In this document: piece by piece, positions 28,779 through 42,353 of the stretch
Layout: every line of letters starts with the position of its first letter
Position numbering within the stretch: the stretch's first letter is position 1
Assembly (NCBI RefSeq): GCF_000620665.1
Contig: NZ_JIAU01000005.1
Location: 611,501 to 675,500 of the forward strand
Reading direction: 5' to 3'
DNA from: Sphingomonas sp. URHD0057
GTDB taxonomy: Bacteria; Pseudomonadota; Alphaproteobacteria; Sphingomonadales; Sphingomonadaceae
Length of the DNA: 64,000 bases
The notes under the pieces: generated by a model
Databases searched by the model: none
Told to the model about the DNA's origin: nothing
What the model saw: the letters and a program-made list of their open reading frames with translations, nothing else
Made by a program: the position numbers and the translations under genes

Positions 28779-30641
28779 TCAGGACAGCCATTCCCTCAGC
28801 AGCTCGAGCAGGCCGAGATCGCGCGCCTCGAGCCGGGGCTGGGCGACGGGCGGGCATTCCAGGCAGCGCGCCTGGATGCTCGGCCCCGACAGGATCGAGC
28901 GGACCTCGGCGAGCGCGGAGGAGAGCTGCAGCTGCGGGTTGCCGGCGAACGCGGCGAACGCATCCTGCGGCGCGGCGCCGTCGTCATCCCGCTGCTCGGT
29001 CGCCAAAGCCTCGATCAGCTGGTCGCGGAAGCTTAGCGGCGGTTCGAGGTAGCGGACGCCGCGCTCGTCCCCGAGCCCGGCCAGCTGGGCCGCTTTGGCA
29101 ATCGCCTCGCTCATGCCGCCGAAGGCGTCGATCAGCCCGAGCTGGTGGGCGGTGCCGCCGTCCCACACCCGGCCCTGAGCGATCTTGTCGACGTCGCCGG
29201 TCGTCTTGTGGCGCGATTGAGCGACGAGGCCGAGGAAGCGGGCGTACATGGCGTTGACCCCGGTCTGGAGCAGTTGGTTCGCTTCGGGTGAGGGGCCTTT
29301 GAGCAGGTTCGGCTCCCCGGCCAGGGGCGTCGTCTTCACCCCGTCGGCGCCGATCCCGAGCTTCTGCAGCGTGCCCTGGAAGCTCGGCAGCACCCCGAAC
29401 ACGCCGATCGAGCCGGTGATCGTCGAAGGCTCGGCGTAAATGTAATCGGCCGGGGTTGCGACCCAGTAGCCGCCCGAGGCGGCGACGCTGCCCATTGAGA
29501 CCACGACCGGGACCTTGTTCGCCTTGGCGTCGAGCAGAGCCTGGCGGATGCGCTCCGAGGCGAGCACCGAGCCGCCCGGGCTGTCGACCCGGACAACCAG
29601 CGCCTTGATGCCTTTTTGGTGCACCCCGGTCGCAATTTCATTGGCGATGGTGTCGCCGCCGGCGGTCCCCGGCCCGGCTTTGCCGTCGATAATGTTCCCG
29701 GCGATCGTCACCACCCCGATCGGGCCGGTGGATGCGTTTTGGACCTTGTCGGCCACGTAGGACGCGAGCTTGATGCGGCTGTATCCGCCCGGCTCGCCTC
29801 GGCTCTCCCCGCCGAGCTGCGCGAGCCGCGCCTCGAACGCCTGCTGGTCGCCGATCCGGTCGACCAGGCCGGCGGCGAGCGCGGCCTTGGCTATGTCCCC
29901 GCCGGCCGCGGCGATCGCCCCGTTCATGTCCTGCAGGAAGGCGTCGACGTTGGCCTTGGGTCGGGCCTGCTTGACCGACTGTTTCCAGCTGTCGAGCTCG
30001 GCCGTGCCGAGCGCCAGCGCATTTTCCTTGGCTGCGGGCGACATGTCGCTGCGGATGAGCGGCTCGACCGCGGCCTTGTAGGTGCCGACGCGATAGACGT
30101 TGGCGGTCACTCCGAGCTTGTCGAGCAGGCCCTTGAAATAGAGGTTGGAGCCGCCCGGCCCGGTCACCGCGACCGCGCCCAGAGGGTTTAGCCAGATTTC
30201 GGACGCTGCCGAGGCGAGCTGGTAGCCATCATTGGTATAGCCGGTCGAATAAGCGACCACCGGCTTGCCCGCCGCGCGGACACGCCGAACGGCGTCGGCG
30301 AGGTCGCCGATCGCGGTCTGGCCGCCGCCGGTGAAGCTGTCGAGGTCGAGCGCGACGGCCTTGACGCGTTTGTCGTCTTTCGCCGCATCGAGCGCCGCGA
30401 CGAGATCGCGCAGGCGGTATTCCTGGAGGCGGCTGCCGCCGGCGACCTCGGACCATTGCCGCCGCGCAGGCTGCTCGACCAGGCCGCCCTTGAGGTCGAG
30501 GGCGAGGACGCCCGAGCCGACCGGCGCCGGCCGCGCCGACAGCCCGGCATAGATGACGCCGAAGAACAGCAGCATGAAGATGAGGACGAGCCCGTCCTTG
30601 ATGCCGACCAGCAGTTTCCAGATTGCGCGAACGAATTTCAT
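28779..30641 (-). CDS. sppA: Signal peptide peptidase SppA, 67K type
   Basis: Inner-membrane serine protease that digests cleaved signal peptides. The product is 620 residues. It has an N-terminal transmembrane helix (about 9-33), then two ClpP-like halves. The Ser/Lys dyad is present: K189 (YRVGTYKAAVEP) in the first half and S389 (GSVAASGGYW) in the second. The ATG at 30641 begins the membrane anchor; the frame upstream to 31103 is a shadow of the divergent MATE gene. Confidence 0.94.
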   Translation of the reverse strand: MKFVRAIWKLLVGIKDGLVLIFMLLFFGVIYAGLSARPAPVGSGVLALDLKGGLVEQPARRQWSEVAGGSRLQEYRLRDLVAALDAAKDDKRVKAVALDLDSFTGGGQTAIGDLADAVRRVRAAGKPVVAYSTGYTNDGYQLASAASEIWLNPLGAVAVTGPGGSNLYFKGLLDKLGVTANVYRVGTYKAAVEPLIRSDMSPAAKENALALGTAELDSWKQSVKQARPKANVDAFLQDMNGAIAAAGGDIAKAALAAGLVDRIGDQQAFEARLAQLGGESRGEPGGYSRIKLASYVADKVQNASTGPIGVVTIAGNIIDGKAGPGTAGGDTIANEIATGVHQKGIKALVVRVDSPGGSVLASERIRQALLDAKANKVPVVVSMGSVAASGGYWVATPADYIYAEPSTITGSIGVFGVLPSFQGTLQKLGIGADGVKTTPLAGEPNLLKGPSPEANQLLQTGVNAMYARFLGLVAQSRHKTTGDVDKIAQGRVWDGGTAHQLGLIDAFGGMSEAIAKAAQLAGLGDERGVRYLEPPLSFRDQLIEALATEQRDDDGAAPQDAFAAFAGNPQLQLSSALAEVRSILSGPSIQARCLECPPVAQPRLEARDLGLLELLREWLS

Positions 30642-30737
30642 GTAATCGGCCTCGACAGTTTGAACCGGCCTGCTAGCGGACGACGGCGCGTGCGGCCAAA
30701 GCTTTTCGACGGCCGGCCTTGCCGGTAGGCGCAAACC

Positions 30738-32135
30738 GTGGACTCTGCAGCAAGCATAGCACCGGCGCGAACGGTCGCACGATGGCGCGAAGAGCTTCGC
30801 TCCTCGTTGACGCTCGCCTGGCCGCTGATGCTCGCCAACCTCACCCAGCAGGTGATCCAGGCGACCGACATCTTCCTGATGGGTCGGCTCGGATCGACCC
30901 AGCTTGCGGCGGCGACCCTGGCCTTGAACCTGACTTTCACCGTCAACGTCCTGTTGCTCGGCCTCCTGACCGCCGCGTCGCCGATGATGGCGACTGCCCT
31001 CGGGGAGCGCTTCAACGCCGTCCATGACGTTCGCCGCACCTTCCGCGCGGGGCTGTGGCTGCTTGCCCTGGCGCTGCCCCCATATTGGCTGCTGCTTTGG
31101 CATATCGGGGCGATCATGCGCGCGTCGGGCCAGTCAGCAGAGCTGGCCGACATCGGCCAGGCCTTCTTGCGTGCCTACATGTGGTGCAGCGCGCCGTGGC
31201 TGCTGTTCCAGCTATTGCGCCATTTCCTCTCTGCGCTCGAGCGGCCGCGCGCGATCCTGTGGTTCAGCGTCGCCGGGATCGGGCTCAATGCGATCCTTAG
31301 CTGGGCGTTGATGTTCGGCCACTTCGGCCTGCCGGCGCTGGGCCTGATGGGGGGCGGGGTCGGCAGCACCCTGACCTGGGCGATCCTGTGCCTCGGGCTC
31401 GTCGGCATGATTGCGCGCGATCGCCAGTTCCGCCGCTTCCACCTGTTCGGGCGATGGTGGCGGTTCGACGCCGAGCGCACGTTGGCGATGGCCCGCGTCG
31501 GTTGGCCGATCGGGATCACGTTGGCACTCGAGATGGGCGTGTTTGCTCTCGCGGCCTTTTTCATGGGCTGGCTCGGGGCCCCGGCGGTCGCCGCGCACGC
31601 GGTCGCGCTTCAGCTGGCCGCTTTGACCTTCATGGTTCCGCTCGGCCTCAGCCAGGCCGCGACGGTGCGCGTCGGCCTGGCCGTCGGGCGGCGCGATCTC
31701 GACGGAATCACCCGCGCCGGCTGGACCGCGTTCGCGCTCGGGGTCGGCTTCATGGGGCTGATGGCGCTGGTCATGTGGGCGTTCCCGCGCCCGCTGGTGA
31801 CCCTGTTCCTGGTCGACACGCCGGCCAATGCAGCGACGATCACCCTTGCGATCAGCTTCCTGATGGTCGCCGCCGCGTTCCAGCTGGTCGACGGCGCGCA
31901 GGTGATCGGCGCGGGGATGCTGCGCGGGCTCCACGACACGCGCTGGCCGCTGATTTTCGCGCTGGTCGGCTATTGGGGGGTCGGGCTTGGCATCGGCTCC
32001 TGGCTCGCCTTTAGCCGCGACTGGCAGGGCGTCGGCATCTGGACCGGGCTCGCCAGCGGGCTGGCCGCCGTTGCCGCGCTGATGATCGCGCGCTGGGTCC
32101 TCCGCGGCCGGCTCGGGCTGGTCGCGCGAAAGTAG
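30738..32135 (+). CDS. MATE-family multidrug/sodium antiporter
   Basis: Efflux transporter of the NorM branch. The product is 465 residues with a GTG start and twelve predicted transmembrane helices in two similar halves. Family features include [21 protein letters not shown] in helix 1 and [16 protein letters not shown] in the second half. Diverges from sppA across 96 bases. Substrate unknown. Confidence 0.9.
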   Translation: MDSAASIAPARTVARWREELRSSLTLAWPLMLANLTQQVIQATDIFLMGRLGSTQLAAATLALNLTFTVNVLLLGLLTAASPMMATALGERFNAVHDVRRTFRAGLWLLALALPPYWLLLWHIGAIMRASGQSAELADIGQAFLRAYMWCSAPWLLFQLLRHFLSALERPRAILWFSVAGIGLNAILSWALMFGHFGLPALGLMGGGVGSTLTWAILCLGLVGMIARDRQFRRFHLFGRWWRFDAERTLAMARVGWPIGITLALEMGVFALAAFFMGWLGAPAVAAHAVALQLAALTFMVPLGLSQAATVRVGLAVGRRDLDGITRAGWTAFALGVGFMGLMALVMWAFPRPLVTLFLVDTPANAATITLAISFLMVAAAFQLVDGAQVIGAGMLRGLHDTRWPLIFALVGYWGVGLGIGSWLAFSRDWQGVGIWTGLASGLAAVAALMIARWVLRGRLGLVARK

Positions 32136-32173
32136 AAAGGCGCCGAACCGGACCGTCGTGGCGACGGGGGGCA

Positions 32174-32202
32174 TTGACGCACCGGGGGCCGCAAACCATA
32201 TG
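32174..32202 (+). promoter_or_regulatory. Housekeeping promoter of groESL
   Basis: TTGACG (32174-32179), 17 bases, CATATG (32197-32202). Transcription would begin just before or inside the CIRCE repeat, which suits HrcA repression. Confidence 0.55.
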
Positions 32203-32212
32203 CGCTGCGTCG

Positions 32213-32239
32213 TTGGCACTCTCCACGCGAGAGTGCTAA
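32213..32239 (+). promoter_or_regulatory. CIRCE element (HrcA operator)
   Basis: TTGGCACTC, nine bases, GAGTGCTAA: one base from the CIRCE consensus TTAGCACTC-N9-GAGTGCTAA. It lies 41 bases before the groES ATG. hrcA itself is not in the window. Confidence 0.93.
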
Positions 32240-32280
32240 TGCACATGTTCAACCAGAAGATCGAAAGAGGGGTTCAGCCC

Positions 32281-32568
32281 ATGGGTTTCAGGCCACTTCA
32301 CGACCGAGTCCTCGTCCGCCGAGTCGAGGCCGAGGCGAAGACTGCCGGCGGGATCATCATTCCTGACACGGCGCAGGAAAAGCCGCAGGAAGGCGAAGTC
32401 GTTTCCGTCGGCACCGGTGCTCGCGACGACGACGGCAAGGTAACGCCGCTGGACGTCAAGGCCGGCGACAAGATCCTGTTTGGCAAATGGTCCGGCACCG
32501 AGGTCAAGATCGACGGTGAAGACCTCATCATCATGAAGGAAAGCGACATCCTCGGGATAGTCGCCTGA
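32281..32568 (+). CDS. groES: Co-chaperonin GroES
   Basis: Seven-subunit lid of the GroEL chamber. The product is 95 residues, normal length, beginning [15 protein letters not shown], with the mobile loop around [19 protein letters not shown]. The ATG at 32281 follows an AAAGAGGGG site; the upstream frame to 32158 is leader. Heat control by HrcA through the CIRCE element is expected. groEL follows after 45 bases. Confidence 0.96.
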   Translation: MGFRPLHDRVLVRRVEAEAKTAGGIIIPDTAQEKPQEGEVVSVGTGARDDDGKVTPLDVKAGDKILFGKWSGTEVKIDGEDLIIMKESDILGIVA

Positions 32569-32601
32569 CCTTCACATCCATTCACGCACTCAACAGATTG
32601 A

Positions 32602-34257
<1,656 letters not shown>

Positions 34258-34266
34258 GCTAGTCCG

Positions 34267-34449
34267 TCAGTCCGATGAATTGGAAGGGCCGGTGGAGCGA
34301 TCCGCCGGCCCTTCTTCATTGGCGGCCTCGGCGTTCAGCATGTCCTCGGCTTCGTTGAGCTGGGCCGATTGCTCCTCGGTCGGCGCCGGTGGCGACCGGT
34401 CACGGCAGCCGGCAGTGACCAGCAGAAGGCACGCGACAATTCTCTTCAC
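34267..34449 (-). CDS. Small lipoprotein
   Basis: The product is 60 residues with a lipoprotein signal (MKRIVACLLLVTAGC, acylated Cys C15) and a short acidic, Glu/Ala/Asn-rich mature tail. Its 3' end overlaps the groEL terminator hairpin, so the last codons also encode the stem. No known family. It could be a minor cell-envelope lipoprotein. Confidence 0.6.
   Translation of the reverse strand: MKRIVACLLLVTAGCRDRSPPAPTEEQSAQLNEAEDMLNAEAANEEGPADRSTGPSNSSD
34284..34317 (+). terminator. groESL terminator
   Basis: A 12-base-pair stem (34284-34295 with 34302-34313, one G-T pair) with loop AGCGAT, followed by CTTCATT, 27 bases after the groEL stop. Confidence 0.75.
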
Positions 34450-34477
34450 GCGGCCGAACTACCACTTCGGCGGGACA

Positions 34478-34509
34478 TAAAAAAAGGGCCGCCCGAATGA
34501 GCGGCCCTT
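34478..34509 (-). terminator. Terminator of the repeat-rich lipoprotein gene
   Basis: A nine-base-pair perfect stem (34484-34492 with 34501-34509), loop of eight, followed on the minus strand by a run of T (the A tract at 34479-34485). It lies 28 bases past the stop of the gene at 34537. Confidence 0.85.
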
Positions 34510-34536
34510 CCTAAAATCGCTTCGGGGAACGCAGGA

Positions 34537-34782
34537 TTAGTGCGCGTTCCCGACGGCGTTGCTGGCGTTGTCGACAGCGTTACCGGCCGAATTGACGGCG
34601 TTGTCGGCCGAGTTCAGCGCATTGTCGGCAACCGCGGTCGCGTCGTTCGCGGCAGCGTTGACGTCGGTCTCGGCGTTATTCTCGACGGCCGTCTCGTTGG
34701 CGGCGGCATTGTCTTCAGCCTTCGGCTGGCAGGCAGCCAAGCCGAGCGACAGGACCAGAGCGGTCACAGCAAGTTTCTTCAT
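34537..34782 (-). CDS. Ala/Asn-repeat lipoprotein
   Basis: The product is 81 residues. The lipoprotein signal ends LGLAAC (C18 acylated). The mature protein is almost entirely low-complexity: short units built on Asp/Ser-Asn-Ala (NAAAN, DNALNSADNAVNSAGNAVDNASNAVGNA), with a rough heptad spacing that could form a helix or coiled coil. A GGAACGA site precedes the ATG. It has its own terminator. Function unknown; short helical lipoproteins of this kind often sit at the outer membrane. Confidence 0.7.
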   Translation of the reverse strand: MKKLAVTALVLSLGLAACQPKAEDNAAANETAVENNAETDVNAAANDATAVADNALNSADNAVNSAGNAVDNASNAVGNAH

Positions 34783-34802
34783 GATCGTTCCACTCCCTCA
34801 GT

Positions 34803-34822
34803 GGCGGCCAACCTTGGCCGCC
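34803..34822. promoter_or_regulatory. Palindrome upstream of the repeat-rich lipoprotein
   Basis: Nine-base arms GGCGGCCAA and TTGGCCGCC with a two-base centre, 21 bases upstream of the ATG at 34782 (minus strand). It could be an operator or a leader hairpin; nothing identifies a binding protein. Confidence 0.4.
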
Positions 34823-34911
34823 GATCTCGGCCACCGCGAATCGCTTTGGCCAGACCGGCGGCAATAGCGGTGATCCCTACCGCATCACAAGGGATTATTT
34901 TCACATGCGAA

Positions 34912-34940
34912 TTGACGATATAAAGATATCTTTATATCCT
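34912..34940 (+). promoter_or_regulatory. Promoter with embedded SahR-like operator
   Basis: The -35 is TTGACG (34912-34917) and the -10 TATCCT (34935-34940), spacer exactly 17. A perfect 22-base palindrome (34917-34938, core AAAGATATCTTT) fills the spacer. ArsR-family regulators with a fused methyltransferase (SahR) control methionine genes from AT-rich palindromes; the gene content downstream agrees. The transcript would start near 34947, one or a few bases from the GTG/ATG, so the mRNA is probably leaderless. Confidence 0.8.
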
Positions 34941-34947
34941 TATCTGC

Positions 34948-35907
34948 GTGATGGCCCCGCTTCCGCTCGCCGATCGCTTCCAGGCGCTTGCCGACCCGAC
35001 GCGGCTGCGCATCCTCGCCTTGCTGCGGCGGATGGAGCTGTCGGTGGGTGAGCTTGCCCAGGTGCTTGGGCAAAGCCAGCCGCGGGTGTCGCGCCACCTC
35101 AAGATCCTCTCCGACGCCGGGGTGCTGGAGCGGCGCAAGGAGGGCAGCTGGGTATTCCTGACGCTGGCGGACGGCGATCGTGTCGCGCCGATGTTCGCGC
35201 TGATCGACGACTGGGCCGACGCCGCAACCCAGAGCCTGTTCGCCACCGACGCCGCGCGCACCGAGACCATTCGCGGCGAACGCGCCGAGGCGGCCAACCG
35301 CTATTTCACCAATCATGCCGAGGTGTGGGACCAGATCCGTTCGCTCCACGTCGCCGAATGCGACGTCGAGTCCGCGATCGGCCGCACGCTCGGCAAACGG
35401 CCGCTGGGCCGGCTGGTTGATATCGGCACCGGCACCGGCCGGATGATCGAGCTGTTCGCCCCGCGCGCCAGCCAGGCGATCGGGATCGACCGCTCGTCGG
35501 AGATGCTGCGGCTGGCGCGGGTCAAGCTCGAGGCGGCGGGGATCCAGTCGAGCCTCCGCCAGGGCGACATGTACGCTCTGCCCCTCGCTGATGAGAGCGC
35601 CGACAGCGTGATCATTCACCAGGTGCTTCACTATGCGCATTCTCCGGCGGTCGCGATCGCCGAGGCGGCGCGGGTGCTCGCGCCCGGCGGGACGCTGCTG
35701 GTGGTCGATTTCGCGGCGCACGAGCGCGAGGAGCTGCGCGAGCGCGACGCCCATATCCGCCTCGGCTTCGACGATGAGGTGATGGCCGGCTGGTTCGCCG
35801 CCGCGGGCCTCGAAATGGACCAGATTCAGCACCTCAGGGGCGGCGAGCTGACCGTGACCCTGTGGCGCGGAGTCAAGCAGGCCGAACGGCAAAGGCGGGC
35901 GGCGTGA
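34948..35907 (+). CDS. ArsR-type regulator fused to a SAM-dependent methyltransferase domain (SahR-like)
   Basis: The product is 319 residues. Residues 1-90 are an ArsR winged helix (LADPTRLRILALL, then LGQSQPRVSRHLKILSDAGV). Residues about 125-300 form a class I methyltransferase fold with VDIGTGTGRMIELF as the SAM motif. In the SahR group this domain senses S-adenosylhomocysteine rather than methylating. It starts with GTG-ATG (either may be used), has no ribosome site, and leads the operon regulator-metF-metH, so it probably represses its own operon until adenosylhomocysteine rises. Confidence 0.88.
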   Translation: MMAPLPLADRFQALADPTRLRILALLRRMELSVGELAQVLGQSQPRVSRHLKILSDAGVLERRKEGSWVFLTLADGDRVAPMFALIDDWADAATQSLFATDAARTETIRGERAEAANRYFTNHAEVWDQIRSLHVAECDVESAIGRTLGKRPLGRLVDIGTGTGRMIELFAPRASQAIGIDRSSEMLRLARVKLEAAGIQSSLRQGDMYALPLADESADSVIIHQVLHYAHSPAVAIAEAARVLAPGGTLLVVDFAAHEREELRERDAHIRLGFDDEVMAGWFAAAGLEMDQIQHLRGGELTVTLWRGVKQAERQRRAA

Positions 35908-36806
35908 ACGCCCTTGACCAGCTCCGTCACCATCACCCGCTGTTCGCCGAGGCGCGCGGCGACGTTCAGGTCAGCTTCGAGTTTTTCCCGCCCAAGTCGG
36001 ACGCGATGGCCGAGACCCTGTGGTCGTCGATCCAGACGCTTGCGCCCCTCCATCCGCGGTTCGTCTCGGTCACTTACGGCGCCGGCGGATCGACCCGCGA
36101 GCGCACCCACGCGACGGTCGAGCGGATCCTCAAGGAGACGGGCCTCACGCCGGCCGCGCATCTGACCTGTGTCGCCGCGCCGCGCGCTGAAGTCGACGCG
36201 ATCGCGAAAGACTATTGGGACCTCGGCGTCCGCAACATCGTCGCGCTGCGCGGCGATCCGCCGGAGGCGGGCACGAAGTACCAGCCGCATCCCGAAGGCT
36301 ATCGCGACGCGGTCGAGCTGGTTGCCGGGCTGAAGGCTGTCGCTCCGTTCGACATCTCGGTCGCGGCTTATCCAGAGGTTCACCCGGATTCCTCGACGCG
36401 GCAGTTCGACCTCGAGAATCTGAAGCGCAAGGTGGATGCCGGCGCGGATCGCGCGATCACGCAATTTTTCTTCTCCGCCGACTGCTTCTTCCGTTTCCGC
36501 GACGAGGCCGCGGCGGCGGGGATCGAAGCCGAGATCGTGCCGGGCATCCTCCCGGTCTCCAACGTCGCGACGACCCGCCGCTTTGCCCAAACCTGCGGCG
36601 CGAACATTCCCGACTGGCTGAACGGCTTGTTCGAAGGCCTCGATGATCTGCCCGCCGCGCGCCAGCTGATCGCCGCGACGGTCGCAGCGGAGCTGGCAGG
36701 GCAGCTCTACGCGGGCGGCGTTCGGCACTTCCATTTCTACACGCTCAACCGGGCAGAGCTGTCTTACGCAATCTGCCACCTGCTCGGCGTGAGGGCCAAA
36801 GCATGA
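35904..36806 (+). CDS. metF: Methylenetetrahydrofolate reductase
   Basis: Flavoenzyme that makes 5-methyltetrahydrofolate, the methyl donor for MetH. The product is 300 residues from the GTG at 35904, which overlaps the regulator stop by four bases. TIM-barrel features: SFEFFPPK (catalytic Glu), TYGAGGSTR, LRGDPP and the folate-site ITQFFF. The frame before 35904 belongs to the regulator in another phase. Overlap on both sides shows a tight operon. Confidence 0.95.
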   Translation: MNALDQLRHHHPLFAEARGDVQVSFEFFPPKSDAMAETLWSSIQTLAPLHPRFVSVTYGAGGSTRERTHATVERILKETGLTPAAHLTCVAAPRAEVDAIAKDYWDLGVRNIVALRGDPPEAGTKYQPHPEGYRDAVELVAGLKAVAPFDISVAAYPEVHPDSSTRQFDLENLKRKVDAGADRAITQFFFSADCFFRFRDEAAAAGIEAEIVPGILPVSNVATTRRFAQTCGANIPDWLNGLFEGLDDLPAARQLIAATVAAELAGQLYAGGVRHFHFYTLNRAELSYAICHLLGVRAKA

Positions 36807-37849
36807 GTCCGTCCGAAACCTTCCGCGCCGAAGCGGCCAAGCGCATCCTGATCAAGGACGGGCCGTACGGCACCATGGTCCAGGCCGAGCGGCTGCAAAG
36901 CGCGGATTATTGTGCTGGGCTCGACCTGATGAAGGACCAACGCGGCAATAACGATCTGCTCAACCTCACCCGGCCCGAGCTGATCCGCACGATCTGCGAG
37001 CAATTCGCCGACGCCGGCGCGGAGATCCTCGCGACCAACACCTTCAACGCCAATGCGATCAGCCAGTCGGACTATGCCGCCGAGCACCTCGCCGCCGACA
37101 TCAACCGCGCCTCCGCTCAGATCGTGCGCGAAGTCGCCGATCGTTACTCCAAGGCGGACGGCAGGCGCCGCTGGGTCGCGGGAGCGCTTGGACCGACCAA
37201 CAAGACCCTGTCGCTATCACCCAACGTCAACGACCCAGCGTTCCGTGAAGTCGATTTCGACCAGGTCAAAGGCGTCTATCGCGAACAGATCGACGCGCTG
37301 GTCGAAGGCGGCGTCGACTTCATCCTGATCGAGACGATCTTTGACACGCTGAACGCAAAAGCCGCGGTCATGGCCGCGCTGGAGGCCGAACAGGCGCTTG
37401 GCTGCGAGCTTCCGCTGATGATCTCAATGACATTGACCGACCTTTCGGGCCGTAATCTATCCGGTCATACGGTCGAAGCCTTCTGGGCGAGCGTACGCCA
37501 CGCCCGGCCGCTGACCATCGGGCTCAATTGCTCGTTCGGAGCGGAACAGCTGAGGCCGCATCTCGCGGCGCTATCGGCTGTCGCAGACACTTTGGTCATG
37601 GCCTACCCGAACGCCGGCCTTCCCAACGATCTTGGCGAATATGACGAGGCCGCCGAGGAAACCGCGGCTCAGATCCGCGAGTGGATCGATAGCGGCCTCG
37701 TCAACGCCGTCGGCGGCTGCTGCGGGACGACCCCGCAACACATTGCCGCAATCGCCGGGGCGGCGCGCGATTGCACGCCGCGCGCCGTCCCGGCGGCACC
37801 GCGAGGGACGTTGCTGGCCGGGCTCGAGCCGATGCTGATCGCCGCGTGA
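36803..37849 (+). CDS. metH1: Methionine synthase, homocysteine-binding module
   Basis: Homocysteine S-methyltransferase domain of cobalamin-dependent methionine synthase as a separate protein of 348 residues. Zinc ligands are present: GLNCSFG (first Cys) and GGCCGTTP (Cys pair). The N-terminus [17 protein letters not shown] matches the MetH barrel. ATG overlaps metF. The other MetH modules are in the next gene, one base downstream, so the two proteins must work together. Confidence 0.93.
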   Translation: MSPSETFRAEAAKRILIKDGPYGTMVQAERLQSADYCAGLDLMKDQRGNNDLLNLTRPELIRTICEQFADAGAEILATNTFNANAISQSDYAAEHLAADINRASAQIVREVADRYSKADGRRRWVAGALGPTNKTLSLSPNVNDPAFREVDFDQVKGVYREQIDALVEGGVDFILIETIFDTLNAKAAVMAALEAEQALGCELPLMISMTLTDLSGRNLSGHTVEAFWASVRHARPLTIGLNCSFGAEQLRPHLAALSAVADTLVMAYPNAGLPNDLGEYDEAAEETAAQIREWIDSGLVNAVGGCCGTTPQHIAAIAGAARDCTPRAVPAAPRGTLLAGLEPMLIAA

Positions 37850-37850
37850 G

Positions 37851-40465
<2,615 letters not shown>

Positions 40466-40469
<4 letters not shown>

Positions 40470-41377
40470 AGCTGCCGCTTGAGCACTTCCGGATTGAACA
40501 GCGACCGATTTTCGCGCGCGCGCAACACACGCTCGCGCCGCGGCCAACCACGATCCCACCCGGCCCAGTCCGTTCCGCCTTCCTGAAGCCGGAATAATTC
40601 CGCATCGGCCTCGCGCAATTGCGCTCTCGCCTGGTCCAGCCCGGCGACTTGGAATCGCTCATCGATCGAGCCGAGGCCCGACCGCGCCGCCGCGAGCAAT
40701 GCGCGCCCGGTTGCCTCGTCGCCGGCCATATAAGCGCCCTTGGCGAGGGTCACCGCGGAATCGATGCCGTCGAGCTTCGCCGCCAGCGTGACCCGCACCG
40801 GGCCGCCCGCGCACGCCTTCGGCGAGAGCGCGGTCACGTAGGCGACCACGGAATCGAGCGCAGCGGACGACGGCTCGGGCCCGGTGAACTCCTCGACGAT
40901 CAGGCCATGTATAAAGCCCCGAAGCTGTGCCGTTCCCTTGACCTTCAGCTTGTGGGGGTCGCCGCCAAGATCAGGGATCGGCTTGGGATTGAACACGTCG
41001 TCGCCGCGCTTTTCGCTCATGATCGACGCGGTGACGTCCGCGGTTCCCGGTGCGCCCGACACGCCGGGAAAATGGAAGTGCGGGTTGGTCCGGCCGTTGC
41101 GGTGGCAGCTGGCGCACGACAGCCCGACGCGAGCCGCCTGTCCGCCGAGGAGGAGCGGCGAGCGGAACAGCGCGCGTCCGATCGCGACCTCGCGGCGCAG
41201 ACGCGGCTCCCTCGGCCAGGCGAGGCATTCGGCGGGCTGTTGCGTGAGATCGGCGACGACGTCCGGCGACTGCAGCCAGCGCGCGTCCCGGATGGGGAGT
41301 TGCGGGCTGACGGCCGCCCCGATCAGGAGCGCAGCAGCGGAGACTAGGAGGCAGGCTTGCCTTTGGCCGCGATCCAT
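40466..41377 (-). CDS. Single-haem c-type cytochrome, peroxidase/MauG-like
   Basis: The product is 303 residues with an N-terminal signal helix ([15 protein letters not shown]). One CXXCH haem site is present (SCASCHRNG, about residue 93) in a domain resembling half of a di-haem cytochrome c peroxidase ([10 protein letters not shown], later PKPIPDLGG). There is no second CXXCH, so it is not a standard di-haem enzyme. The C-terminal third is helical and charged. Its start overlaps the TPR gene. Electron partner unknown. Confidence 0.72.
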
Positions 41378-42279
41378 CGCCTCAGTTCATCGGCCTCGGC
41401 GCAACCGAAGGTGCACCAGCTGTCGAGCCGCGCCAGCATCACTTTGGCGCCGGTGAGATTGCCGCGCTCGACCATCAGCTCGCCATAATATTCGGTCGCT
41501 CCGCGATGATGCGGGGCGGCGGCGAGGGCGTCGCGGTAATAGCTCTCCGCAACTGCATAATGGTGAAGCTTGCGGTTGGCGAAGCCGAGATAGGTGAGGA
41601 TGTCGGGATGCGCTCCGAAGCTCGCCTTGGCGCGGTCGAGCGCGTCGATCGCCTGGCCGTATCTGCCTTCGTTGATGAGGCCGACGGCGTCGAGATAGGC
41701 CGAATCGCCCGCTTCGGCGCTGGCGAACAGCAATGGGGGATCGGTGCGCAGGCTGGCCTGTGTCGGTGCCCCGAGCGCGGCCTGCACCGCGGCGATCGCG
41801 TCCTTGATCGTCTGCGCGTCCGGGCAGGTGCCGGCGCATGCCTGGTCGAGCTTCTGCAGCTCGGCAAGCTCGCCCCGCGCTTTGTCCATCTGCCCGAGCT
41901 TGGCGTAGGTCGTCGCCAGCTCCTGGTGCGCCGGGATCATCTTGCCGTCGGCTTTGACGGCGCGCTCGTAATGCTTCTGGGCGGCTTTGAGATCGTTGAG
42001 GCCGGCATCGGCCATTCCGGCGAGGAAATTCGTGGCTCCATCGCGCGGCGCGACGTCGAGCACTTTGTGGAAGGACGACTTGGCATCCGAATATTTCTGA
42101 GCCTTCAGCGCGTCGACGCCCTTGCGATATTCTTCGGCCGGATCGAACCCGGACGCCGACATGCTCGGCACCGACGAAGACCCGCCGCCCCCTCCTCCGC
42201 CGCCGCTGGACATCGCCCACGCCGTTGCCGGAATGGCGGTCAAAGCGAGGCCGATTGAAGCGACGGAAACGGCACGCAT
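41344..42279 (-). CDS. Periplasmic TPR-repeat protein
   Basis: The product is 311 residues with a signal peptide (MRAVSVASIGLALTAIPATAWA), a Gly/Ser linker (GGGGGGGGSSS) and several tetratricopeptide repeats (about 60-165 and 210-290). ATG 42279 follows a GGGAGA site; the frame upstream to 42339 is not used. The gene overlaps the haem protein by 34 bases, so the two are probably co-expressed and may interact. Confidence 0.78.
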   Translation of the reverse strand: MRAVSVASIGLALTAIPATAWAMSSGGGGGGGGSSSVPSMSASGFDPAEEYRKGVDALKAQKYSDAKSSFHKVLDVAPRDGATNFLAGMADAGLNDLKAAQKHYERAVKADGKMIPAHQELATTYAKLGQMDKARGELAELQKLDQACAGTCPDAQTIKDAIAAVQAALGAPTQASLRTDPPLLFASAEAGDSAYLDAVGLINEGRYGQAIDALDRAKASFGAHPDILTYLGFANRKLHHYAVAESYYRDALAAAPHHRGATEYYGELMVERGNLTGAKVMLARLDSWCTFGCAEADELRRWIAAKGKPAS

Positions 42280-42353
42280 GGCGACTCTCCCTGTTTCGCC
42301 GGCGTAACCTATCAGTCTCGACTGGGTGCCAGCAACCATCTAGCCGCTTAGTG

